Source: Ignelater luminosus (lineage: Eukaryota; Arthropoda; Insecta; Coleoptera; Elateridae). Taken from it: 64,000 bases of DNA. Position numbers and translations under genes: made by a program. This document shows positions 1 to 10,189 of this stretch, piece by piece. The notes under the pieces were generated by a model, which was not told the DNA's origin, did not search any database, and saw only the letters and a program-made list of their open reading frames with translations. The stretch's first letter is position 1. Each line of letters opens with the position of its first letter. The DNA lies in contig VTPC01000449.1 in the NCBI GenBank assembly GCA_011009095.1, forward strand, positions 22,185 to 86,184. Direction: 5' to 3'.

Positions 1-120
1 ATGTATTTAATGAATCTAATTATTAAACAAAATAATTCAAGCATTATTAGTCTAAAAAGCAGAGCTTTTCAATAAAAAATGTATAAGTAGAGGCAATCAT
101 AAACATAACTTACCTTCTTT
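1..120. repeat. Dispersed AT-rich repeat, copy A
   Basis: This stretch is closely matched by 33,249-33,372 in the same orientation. The shared parts include the segment around AAGCATTATTAGTCTAAAAA and the trailing TTACCTTCTT. The copy is cut by the window edge, so its true start is not visible. No ORF or inverted ends are seen. It is an unclassified dispersed repeat. Confidence 0.6.
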
Positions 121-1940
121 TGATGACGTAATTGATTGATCTTGTTTTGATGATTTCTTTAAACGTTTTCTCTTTTTTATTTTTAATTTTTATCATAGAT
201 ATATTCCGAATTTAACATTTCATAATTCCCCATTTAGCTGAATGCCCCACTTGGAATCTAACAAAATACGAAATTTGATAGCTGTCAAAAAATTATAATT
301 ACCGAAATTTATTTGTTTTGTTTTTCGTTTTAATTCTGAAATAATCAAGACGCTGTTTTTATTTTTCATAGCCACACCTGATTGAAAATAATTGTTGATC
401 ATACTTATTAGAAGTCATCATTACGGAATAGGTTATTTATGTTTATGTGGAAAGATATAGATAATTTACATTTTTATTAATTAGCTAGAAGAAAATGTAG
501 GTCGCCCTGCGTTGTACTTACTTTAATGAATTTATTTCTTCTTTACTGGGGACGCTAAAATTAACTTCTTCAATGCTCCTCCATAGCAGTCATGTTCATT
601 GTTATTACTGCACGTCAGGTATTTCCCATTTTACATGGAAAAATGTAAATATTTAGACGCTTACTATTCAGAGGTCGATTTTAGCTAGAGGATGCATTAA
701 AAAACAAATGGGTTAGTTTACGATATCCAATCAATATTTCATCAAGGAATGAACATACTTAATCAAAAAATAGCGTAATGACCTTGCTTAGTTATTTAAA
801 ATAAGTTGTAATATCCGAGAAATATTCGACATTGAAAATCAGAATTACAGGAAAAAAACTATGAGAATTTTCTATTTTAATCGTAGGTGTGTACTTGAAA
901 ATAGCATTATTGTTTAAAGCTTTCCTTGAAATTTCCAACTTGCCAGATAAATTTGGCACGCAGCTTGTTAGTTGTAGGATGCGCCCAAAATTATTTTGCT
1001 TATTTTTCTATTCTATTTCATTAATTTAATCTTCTCCTTTTTTTATTAATCTCAAACAAATCAAGATTACGCTATGCTAAATAAATTAAGATCATTTTTC
1101 CACATTATCCCATCTTAAGCAAAATAAATGAAGATAGGTGCGTTTAAGAATAGAAAAAAAGGCGAACTTTTAAAAGAAATTACCGACATAAATTTCTTTT
1201 AAAATTGTCACCTTTAGTAATACGTTAAAGGTGAAAGGTCGATATTTCAGTAACTGCCAATCTTGATATCGTTATATAATATTGTTCCTTTGAAAACTGA
1301 ATTCCTACCGAAAAGCAGTTTCCTAATCTTAATTTAATTTCAACCATTTCCGTTTATGTTATCTCCCTTCTCTTACAATTCAATCAAAATTAATCTGGCT
1401 TTTAGTATTTGCGATTGTAAACCCAGTACAGGCTAATGTAGTAGGGATTTATTTTTAAATGAAATTACAATTTACTACTATAAACATACACCTATTCATT
1501 AACGTACGTGTTTTTTTCGAGTGTTTGTATTCGAACTAGATAACAATTGAGAAGAAAAAACCTTTTCTTCCCATATAAGCAATATTGGTTTTCGCCAGAG
1601 AGTTTGTTTATTTTCTCTTGAATCAAAATTGCTATTAAGAGTATGTCATGTGGAATTAATACTTACAAAGGAAACTGCTTTTCCAAAGTTATTAAACGTT
1701 AATATACCTAATTGTTTTCTTGACTTATTTACTATTAATTTGTTTACAAGATTTCTCCAACTTAATCGTTTTTAGGTTATTTATAAGATTATAAAACTCA
1801 TATGTGTCATATCGAATCAGAAATTGCCATTTTGTAGCGCTTACCTTGATTGAGAACTTGAAACGTCTTCACTTCAAATTTTTAAATTAATTATTTTTTA
1901 ATGTGTTTTTAAATTTTTATTTTAAACTTTTATAAAAGGT
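121..1940. other. AT-rich noncoding stretch, no gene seen
   Basis: No conserved coding frame, RNA gene or clear repeat is recognised here. The only open frame of note is a 60-codon one on the minus strand (220-402). Its composition is low-complexity and it has no family resemblance. Confidence 0.6.
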
Positions 1941-2531
1941 AAGACTTCCGTATACCTGCCTACCTCGGATCAGGTCAGTTGAGGTGTCCAATTGTCAGGC
2001 TTGTCCAGATGATCACGGGGGTACTGAGTTTAGGTGCCGGAGGTACCCCGTTCAAAAGTTATGAACATTTCTGTAAAGCGCCGGTTCCTCTACTTCCGTA
2101 TCCCCCACCTACCACGAATCGCGTCAGTTGTGACGTCATATCGTCAGGCTCGTCGAGAGGATCACGAGGATACTGAGTTTAGGTGCCGGGGAAGCCCTGT
2201 TCAAAAATTATGAGCGTTTTTGTAAAGTGCCGGTTCATCCACTTCCGTATTCCCGCCTACCACGAATCAAGTTAGTTGAGCTGTCATATTGTCAGGCTTA
2301 TTGAGAGGGTCACGAGGGTACTGAGTCTAGGTGTCGGAAGTGTCACGAAAATCTAACATGCAGTTCTATGAGCTAACCTAACCTTTAACCTAACCTCAAC
2401 CTAAATGCTCATAGCTTTTGAACGGAGTTTCTCCGTCACCTAGACCCAGTACCTCCGTGATACTCTGGAGAAGCCTGACAATATGACACCTCAACTGACC
2501 TGTCCGTGGTAGGCGGGTATACAGAAGTCCA
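1941..2531. repeat. 148 bp tandem repeat (about 3 copies) closed by an inverted copy
   Basis: Three direct units start near 1946, 2092 and 2240, each with ACTTCCGTAT, CGCCTACCACG, a GTCAGGCT segment and TACTGAGT. The period is about 148 bp. After a short CCTAA-like bridge (2370-2400), a fourth copy runs in inverted orientation (about 2400-2528), so the outermost 25 or more bases of the block are inverted repeats of each other. The whole resembles a foldback element with an expanded arm. It is more GC-rich than its surroundings. An open frame at 1979-2176 is a by-product of the unit and no protein family is recognised. Confidence 0.75.
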
Positions 2532-2608
2532 GCCTAATAAAGTTATTGTAGTTATATTATTAAAAGGGGACGTAAAATAGAAATAAAAGAAAAACCAAAA
2601 AAATAATC

Positions 2609-2680
2609 AGCGTCCGGCGGGACTTGAACGTCTGACCTTGATTGCGAGTCGTTCTCTCTAACCATGCGACCAAAACCATC
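2609..2680 (-). ncRNA. tRNA-like sequence (tRNA-derived SINE head or tRNA pseudogene)
   Basis: Read on the minus strand this contains a degenerate A box (TGGTTAGAG) and a B box-like GTTCAAGTCCC at tRNA-like spacing. A T7 run follows directly downstream (2597-2603 on the plus strand as A7), which would serve as a Pol III terminator. The T and acceptor stems do not pair well, so a working tRNA is unlikely. It is most likely a tRNA pseudogene or the head of a SINE. Confidence 0.5.
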
Positions 2681-2699
2681 GTTTGTTAAAACTGTCGAA

Positions 2700-4690
2700 T
2701 TGTTGCATTTGCATACATCACCTTACATTTAGTATTAAAAATAAAGAATGAAATGTGATATGTAAATAAATTTTGTTTTATCCTGGAGTTTATTATAACC
2801 TCAAAAAGTACCATCTTGGTGGTTTGTCAAGCCAATAACGTTACTAATTAATCACATGGCGATGTGCTCATTTCACAGTTTTTAATTTTACGTGCATTTG
2901 AATCTTCATAGTAAGTAGAGACTAAATTATTTTTTTCAACTACAGAAATAGAGAGAAATAAATAAGTTATTTTTGATGGTAGCTAACGTTATCGACCATC
3001 GCAGCTGCAGCCACTGTATTTAAAAAGCCATTACATCGGTACTATTGCCGGTATTTTAATCTTTTTGTAACCTAACCTAACATAACCTTCAGCTTATTTC
3101 GTGTTGCTCGCTCGTAGAAGATTATATTGTGTGTTTTTCATTTCGTTTCATCATTATTCTAATTATTAAATTTAATTTAAAAAAATTCAGTAACGACTTC
3201 TTCGGAGTTCGTTGATAAAAGTATAGATTTGTTAAAGCGAACTCGTAATTTTCCGCTAGTGGATGTAGAAACAATGAACTTATGAAGAACATAGCAATAA
3301 TCTGATTTTTATTTAATGATATTTAAAAGTGAAAACAAAAAATGCTTTTACAAATACAAAAAAAATAGTCCTTATTTGATGTAAAATACACGAATTATAA
3401 CAAAATTTGTAATATATCTGACACAACAAACCCATTTCGTTGCATTTTTGAGGATTCATCCTCGAAATTACTAAGCAACGAATTTTCGTAACAATCGACA
3501 AACATTCCCGGCAAAAATAAAATGCGAAAATAACATTGAAATGTCGATTTGACAACACAATTGCGTAAACAGCGAACATAACCTAGAAATGTTGAAGTGT
3601 CAATTTCATAGAGAAACAATAAAGAGCACAATGCTACTAACAAAGAGTGCGGTCATAGAATGCCTAATTTCGTAATTTTTATGCGAAACAAAATGGCGAA
3701 TGCGAAAATTCTTAAAATATTTCTAAAAGTCGAGTATTGGAAGGTATTAGTTGAGATTTTGTAATTTATCGTATGCGTTTTGTTCTTGCGATTTTATAAA
3801 CCGACGTAACGATTTATCGCATGCGAGTTATTAGTGTTCGTTAAGAAGACGACGTTGCAATATTTATTAGTTCAAAGATATATTATAAACGAACTAAAAT
3901 ATCAAAAAAGTGAAGTAAGAAACGTCAAATATTCTGTAGTTGATTAGAAAAAGAATATTCATGGAAAGTTACAATTAACGTTAATTAAAATGACATTACA
4001 TACATATTTTACTTACATTCGGTAACACATACGACCCCTTAACCGTCAAGATTTGACGTTTGCAATCGATAACTGAATTTCTCCTTTTGCTATAAAATCG
4101 CAGTTTTTACTACGATACGCCAACTTTTCAAAGGTATCTTTTTCTTGTAGTATTATACAGTGCGAAAACTACTTACGCTTTAGCGTTTTTCAAAAATATT
4201 ATTCGTTTTTGAAATTACTGATTTTATTCCATAAGCAGTTTTCGCATTGTATACTATAAATCGTTGCTTTTTATTGTCCATTTTCTAAAACTAAAAAAAT
4301 TTAAAAATTAAAAATGTCTAGTTTTATAACAATCAGATATGTATTGTCATTTTTTTAACAATGCATTACTTGTTTTGTGACAATGTCAAATGTCAACAAC
4401 TGTCAATTTTTGAACAGTTTCAAGGGAGAAAGAGGTTAAGACACATAGATTAGATTTCCGTAATTTTGAAGAATTTTTGCTTGCTTTATTACATCGTACA
4501 AGATATGTATTTCTAAAATTATTTTGACCGTTAATAGACATTTACATAACGGGCATAGAAAGTGCAATATTTCATACAAGTGGGAAGATTCCCACGAGTA
4601 AGAGACTTTCCAGCGAGTTGTGTACATCACTTTTCCTATGCCCGCAATTTCTTTAAAAATTTCCTTTAACAATTTATAGTACAATAGCCA
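2700..4690. other. Noncoding stretch with a short inverted repeat
   Basis: No gene is recognised; the minus-strand frames at 3313-3643 and 4436-4684 look random. A segment near 3187-3217 (GACTTCTTCGGAGTTCG) recurs inverted at 19,973-20,005. Around 4150-4250 a pair of roughly 20 bp arms containing GCGAAAACT face each other across about 80 bp. CCTAACCTAAC-type motifs at 3066-3085 are short and degenerate. Confidence 0.5.
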
Positions 4691-4699
4691 CTGACAGAA

Positions 4700-5050
4700 A
4701 AAAACATCTCGAATCCTAACTTTCTGGGTTGTTACACTTCGACGCAGAAAGGTATTAGGTACTCTGGTGAAAATTTCACCGAGCTAGGTATGGGCATGCA
4801 CTCGTAGTGGACATTATGAAAAAGTCTAGTTTTTCCACGAATCCTAACTATCTGGTGTTTATAGATTTTCGTAAAGTGCTTTGATGAAAACGCCAGAACG
4901 CTAGACATTAGCGGTTCCATGCAAAACACGAAAAACCGTAAACGGAAAATGTCTCTTATCGTACCCAATCCTAACCACTTAAAATTTGCGTCATTTTATT
5001 AGTCTTTTTATCCTAATTCCTAAAAGCAAAACGCCAGAAAGACCAGTGTG
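4700..5050. repeat. Degenerate tandem repeat, period about 125 bp
   Basis: The phrase AATCCTAACTATCTGG recurs with changes near 4712, 4840 and 4964. AAAACGCCAGAA recurs near 4888 and 5028. This gives about 2.5 diverged copies of a roughly 125 bp unit. The 78-codon minus-strand frame across it is considered incidental. Confidence 0.5.
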
Positions 5051-5391
5051 GTCTTTGTTTCTTTAATCAACAATTTATGCGAAAAAGTTCACTTTTTTCA
5101 CAGTTTTTTCCAGATTTTTAAAAAATTGTAAAAATACGCTTAAAATGCATATTAAGATTTGAAAATTTGGTTGTGTATTATTAAACCTACTGGCATAGCA
5201 GTTAATAGCTAAAATACCTTACTGAGAAACGGAGGAACAACAATAATTCATGTAGCAAAAACATCACTGATACGCCAGAGAATTGTTTCTTTTAATGATT
5301 AATCATACTATGAAGCATTGCGAGCCAACATTTTGATGTGTCAGGAAAACAATGCAATTAGATTAAATTTTACCTAATCTAATCTAATCAA

Positions 5392-5512
5392 TACTGCATC
5401 GGACCGAGATGATTTTCGTACTGCACCGGACAGGCTACATTTTCGTACTAATTCGGACCGAGTTTGTTTTCGTACTGCATCGTACCGCGTCGTTTTCGTA
5501 CTACACCGGGTT
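5392..5512. repeat. Minisatellite, five units of about 26-28 bp
   Basis: Units start with TACTGCA(T/C)CGGACC or variants and end with TTTTCG. Unit starts are about 5392, 5419, 5446, 5473 and 5499. It is preceded by a short CTAAT microsatellite (5374-5389). The repeat keeps a minus-strand frame open, but no protein family is recognised. Confidence 0.7.
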
Positions 5513-5559
5513 GCACCCCACTGATATGAAAGTATCGAGTTTCGATTATTAAGTATAGA

Positions 5560-6480
5560 CATCATTGTCGTTCGTACATATTTACACAGTGTCATTCCTG
5601 GGGGGAAGGGAAAGGGGCGGTCCCCCCCCCTGGCCTCATCTAGTAAAATAATATACAAGAATGTAAATTGCCTGTGAACCGGACGGGGTGCGATCGATAG
5701 AGTTTAGTGGTGGTATTATGCATTTAAGAGGTTTTCATTAAGTGCCTAGTAGGTTCGGAGAACGAGCGGGTCAAAGGGCCAAAAATAGCCTATTTTCGCT
5801 ATACTCATTTTCTAGATCTCGAAACCACCAGGCAAATTTTGTTGCTTTTTGAGTATATCATACCCCTTGGGCTCAATAGCGATCTTGCACTGTCACCCTC
5901 CTCCCCGGTAAAAAGGGGGGGAGCAAACGTCGAAACGCCCGGAATCGAGGAGTTTGGATGGAGGCGCTGTTTTTAGCCCCCTTTGTTTTGAGCTAACCGA
6001 ACTTGAGGTTAGTTCCACAGGCGTCGGGCAGGGAGGATTTGTGTTTTTAAGAGATATCGAGACCTTTTTTGGGACGGGACGAGAGCGAAACCCGATCTGG
6101 GACCGCCGATGTCACAAAACACGAACGTTTAAAAACTACCCAAACGGGACAAAACACAACGCAACAGCATCACTAGCTCGTACCTCCCATACTTCATTCC
6201 CACCCTGCCAGATACTTCCCGCCTTTTTTTTCTATATTCATTAAATATTACCAAGTGCCCAAGTGAAACACCTCGCGTTACTCTTTACCCTCAAAAGTCA
6301 TCGAGATACGAGCACACCAAACACAAGCTACTCTAATATCTTCTTTCAGCACTCAAACTCACAATTGGTTCGCGTCGCAAACACAAACTCCCATTCTCCC
6401 CTCTGCGTCACTGTCGCCAGCCAGCCACTTTTTCTCAATATTTTGTACTTATGGTCTGCCGGATAATCCGGTCTTTTATC
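5560..6480. other. GC-rich, repeat-like block of unknown origin
   Basis: Base composition rises sharply above the flanks, with runs such as GGGGGGG and CCCCCCCC. Two plus-strand frames (5954-6244 and 6263-6466) are open but resemble no family and have no clear splice partners. The style of sequence suits the noncoding part of a larger transposable element, but no ends were found. Confidence 0.35.
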
Positions 6481-6794
6481 AAAGATTCGCACGTGTCCTA
6501 CCCGATTTTATAATTTAAAAAAATTCGAATTAAATTTTAATTTCTTTTTAATTGTTGATCCCTCGTTGCCGATGTAGTGTCGTCAGTAACTACTACATAC
6601 GTATAATACATTTATTTGCCATTCTTTACAATTGAATTAATTATAAAATTATAAACAATGCTGTTTACAAACTTAATTCTTCGGGGAGCATTTCTGCACA
6701 CAGCAATCATGTTTTTATTTTCTATTTATTACTGTTCATAATAACCTTAGCTAACTTGTCTTGAGTACACTTTTTGTTATTTAATTTCATAATA

Positions 6795-6838
6795 CAGGGA
6801 CATCATCAATAGGAGGAAGCCACGTGACCACTAATTTA
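6795..6838 (+). repeat. Left terminal inverted repeat of the Tc1/mariner element
   Basis: It matches the reverse complement of 9191-9234 with about four mismatches and shares the block GCCACGTGACCAC. TA precedes it. Confidence 0.9.
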
Positions 6839-7116
6839 AAAATGGTGCGAAATTTTACCTTTCAACGTTGGCTACACTCCCTCACGAGTACATTTCTAAC
6901 CTAAAATTACATCTGCGTGCGTACGTTCCGTGGTTTCTTGGTCTCTGTTTTGCGTTTTCTACAGTTTATTTTGTTCTATTTAAAAATCAATCTTTTTCAA
7001 GACTAAATCTGTTTTTTGTGAGTTAATCGAGGTAAGTTAGATTTAACGCATTCAAAGTGTGATAATAAATTTTAAAACTGCATAATTATTTCAGTTTGGA
7101 AGGTTACGTTTTTGTG

Positions 7117-8398
7117 ATGCCTTTTACAAGCGAACAAGAAAAGTTTATTTTAATAGCCCACTATCGAAGTGGAACACAGAATGCAGATGGTTCATGGACC
7201 TATTCATTACAATCTTGTATCCAACAATTTGAACAAGCTTTTCCTGAAGTGCAAGTCCACTACGATGCATTTGTACGTCGTAGGCATGATATACTTAAGC
7301 GGTTTGAAGAAAAACATTGCATCTGCAAAGGCAAATCATCTGGTAGACCAACCGTATTAACTGATGAAGTTCTCGAGGACATGCAGATGCGAATGAATCG
7401 TAGTCCCCATAAATCCATTAAACGCTTAGCCACTGAAACAGGTAGGAATCTATTTGCATTAAACAAATAATATGTTTTGCTTCATTCGTGTTTTAAATTA
7501 TTAATTATTTTGAATTTATCACTTGTAGTAATTCAATTGTTATATTAGCAAACTTAAATTAAAAAAACTGGCACTGCTATTTATTTCTGAATTATTTACA
7601 TTCATTAAACAATTTAAACTATTTTAAACCATAATCTAACCAACAACTTTTTCCGCAGGACTTTCATATGGAAGTTGCCAAGTTGCATTAAAAAAGAAGC
7701 TACGAATGCATCCCTATAAAGTGTCTGTAATACAAGAACTGTTTCCGCATGCTCATCAATTACGAGTTCAATACTGTCAGTGGTTTATGCAACACTTGAA
7801 CAACGATGACATATTAAATATTACATTATGTCAGACGAAGCATGGTTTCATTTGTCGGGCTATGTGAACAGCCAAAATTACAGAACCTGGGCCACGAAGA
7901 ATCCCCACAATTATGAAGAAACAAGTTTGCATCCCCAGAAGGTTGGTGTATGGGTTGCAATGTCAAGACGCAGGATCTATGGTCCATTGTTTTTTAATGA
8001 CACAATCAATGGAGAAAGATACCGAGATAATATTTTAACACCTTTTATCGAACAACTATTGGATGATGAAATCCAAGAGGGTTACTTCCAGCAAGATGGT
8101 GCACCAGCACATACGGCACGCACCACTATTCGTTATTTGGAAGAGTTCTTTGATGACCGAGTGATTAGTTGTGGACGATCTCGGTCTCCCGATTTTACAC
8201 CATTAGATTTTTTTCTATTTGGGCATTTGAAGAATAATGTGGCACCGTCCACAAAATATTGACGAATTAAAAGAGGCCATACAAAATGAAATTAATAATA
8301 TATCACCAGAAACCTTAGTTTCAGTTTTCAATAGTATCAAAAATAGAGGTCGGTTATGTTTAGAGAAACAGGGTGGCCATATCGAACCATTTATGTAA
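7117..8398 (+). pseudogene. Tc1/mariner-type transposase, frameshifted, with one intron
   Basis: The protein would bind the transposon ends and carry out cut-and-paste transposition in the nucleus. The first exon (ATG at 7117; an in-frame ATG also at 7096) encodes a helix-turn-helix region ending in the RLATETG segment. A spliceosomal intron (7441-7659, GTAGGA...TTCCGCAG) restores the run into LSYGSCQ. The catalytic half shows MSDEAWFHLSG with the first Asp, QQDGAPAHTA with the second, and SPDFTPLDFF with the third. Spacing between the last two is 31 residues rather than the usual 34, at a point where the family normally has a WPP motif, so a small deletion is likely. A one-base frameshift lies near 7822-7828 and a two-base loss near 8241. 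The stop is at 8396-8398, after a GGHIEPF end. No functional enzyme is expected. Confidence 0.85.
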
Positions 8399-9190
8399 TT
8401 TGTACATAAATTGCAATAAAATGTAAAATAACTAAATGAAATTGTAAAATTTAGGATAAATGTAAGCCATTATTTTTAATTAAATTCTAGTAACCTGCTA
8501 CCTAATGAATTATTTTTTTATAAATAAATTATGGCAGCTGAAATAATTGCGATTTTTAGTTCTGTTATCTAGCATACCTAGTTCTAAGTATTATGTTACA
8601 TTAATTTCAGAAAATAAAAATTACACGTCAATTATTAATCTTTAATTATTCCCAGAACACGATTGTGTTAAGACGGCTGCCAAAGTGCCGATTTTGATAA
8701 ATGGTTTTTTAAATATAAAATTAAACATTTAATGACTCTTAATGATTGAGTATGTATATCATTTATGCATGCCTAACTATACAAAAAAATTCATTATTAA
8801 ATATTTAGTTTTAAATTTAAATGAGTTTGAACTTCAAATATTCTTTAAATGGCCAGGTATTGGTGCGTTTACCCTAACTGCATAATTATCTTTTTATGAA
8901 AAATCCTTCATAGTGGACAGTTAAATTTAATAAAATTGAAAAAATAACTAAAAAGCTCTTGTTGAACAGCTACATCAGCATTGTTTGGGCCTTATCTAAT
9001 TCTTGTTTTTAAAAATACCTTCAATATATTGTCATTTTCTAATTTTCCAATTTTATATATAATTATCTTTAAATATTTAAGTTTCTAAGTAGTTTCATCA
9101 TATATCCAATACTACGCCACTGGAAAACTACATAATTCTTTATTACAACAGAGCTGCCAACAGTGCAAGATGTGTTGCCTAACCAACAGT

Positions 9191-9234
9191 AAATTTCGTG
9201 GTCACGTGGCTTTCTCCTATTGATGATGTCTCTG
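9191..9234 (-). repeat. Right terminal inverted repeat of the Tc1/mariner element
   Basis: It is the partner of 6795-6838 and is followed by TA at 9235-9236. Confidence 0.9.
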
Positions 9235-9544
9235 TATTTCACAAGTATAACCTTTCAACACGCGATTTTTTTTTAATTTTTGGCGCGATATTAGGATGCT
9301 ATTTTTTACGCTTAGTTAGTAAATTTTATGTCACTAATTATTCAGTGGACAGACTATAAACTAATTTACTAAATTCCAACATATTATACGCAATACGGCA
9401 GCTTCTTTTGCTTGCAACATAAAGACAATAACTACGTCATCACACTTTCATTGTAGAAAATCAATGTTTCCCGTTTCTTGTAGAGCAAAAAATAGAAAAA
9501 TGTTAATTGAGCCTTGAGGATGTATTTTAGGGACAATCATACCT

Positions 9545-9835
9545 GACAAATATTAAAATTTTAACTTTGGGAAAATTGGTGTGTCTTGTAACAAAAAAAG
9601 TCTGAGTGGTATGAAATGCATTATTAACATTTATTAATGTCGAGATGTAAATACATTTCTGCTTATTAATATTATTAAGTGTCAAAAATTTTCATTTAAA
9701 CATATTAAACAGAATTTTGACGAAATAAGCACTAAACAAGTACGAATGCATTTGTATATCTCGGAATGTAGTATTAATAATGCATTTTTGGTTACATTAA
9801 TTTTCCCAAAATGAAAATTTCAATTTTTTTACACT
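9545..9835. repeat. Foldback: inverted and direct copies of one repeat
   Basis: The segment 9545-9665 is the reverse complement of a sequence that appears directly at about 9715-9830. Both contain AATGCATTT and TTTTCCCAAA-type blocks. The same block is seen at 61,460-61,560. The two arms face each other across about 50 bp and could form a hairpin. Confidence 0.6.
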
Positions 9836-10180
9836 TTTGGAAAATATTGACAACAATGCATAGCTTAGATATGCATTTGTATTCCACCTGTTGGCAATTA
9901 AAAGCATTAATATTGTCTTTTGAAAATATGTTAAGTTTATGTTTTGTGTCATACAGCAGAAATCATTAAATGTCAAAGTATTGCGCATAATATTATTTCT
10001 AAAACAGATTTACGGGCGAATATCTGAAAATTGTAGTAAATTACAAACATTTCTTGAAAATTTAAAGTTTCGTAAAGCAAACAGCCTGCGGTGTTGCCAA
10101 ATCAAATTCGAAACAGGATTTTGACTGAATTTGATACTTAATATTTATTTTATACTTAACAAACGGTTTAGTGAATCTTA
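9715..10180 (+). repeat. Dispersed repeat, shared with 61.4-61.9 kb
   Basis: It aligns over its length with 61,430-61,880 in the same orientation. Shared landmarks include CTGTTGGCAATTAAAAGCA, GAATATCTGAAAATT and TTTTGACTGAATT. The two copies differ by many substitutions and small gaps, so this is an old repeat. The open frames inside it (9797-9988 minus, 9939-10124 plus) are not conserved between copies and are not called as genes. Confidence 0.7.
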
Positions 10181-10189
10181 ACCAAATTT

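Larger units (their letters stand above)
6795..9234 (+). mobile_element. Tc1/mariner-superfamily transposon, 2.44 kb, with TA target duplication
   Basis: The termini are inverted repeats of about 44 bp (6795-6838 and 9191-9234). They begin CAGGGACATCATCAATAGG on the left and CAGAGACATCATCAATAGG on the right, and TA flanks each end (6793-6794 and 9235-9236). The empty-site relative at 24.3 kb has a single TA at the matching point, which fixes the boundaries. One transposase gene lies inside (7117-8398) and is broken. The transposon is therefore probably immobile on its own, although its ends look intact. About 800 bp between the transposase stop and the right end hold no gene. Confidence 0.9.
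6495..9356 (-). mobile_element. Inverted-repeat element split by a Tc1/mariner insertion
   Basis: The sequence on both sides of the inner transposon (about 6495-6794 and 9235-9356), joined together, matches the reverse complement of 24,226-24,570. The right end carries the same terminus, with GGACAGACTATA at 9347-9358. The left terminus is missing, so this copy is truncated. Beyond 9358 the text continues with a segment shared with about 24,030 and 42,810, so the outer repeat is partly present too. No ORF belongs to this element, and it is presumably non-autonomous. Confidence 0.75.

Noticed and set aside
2370-2400. CCTAA-like motifs resembling the insect telomere repeat
   Set aside because: Only a few degenerate units are present, inside a dispersed inverted-repeat block, and similar short motifs recur at 3066 and 30,960. 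This is not a telomere array.
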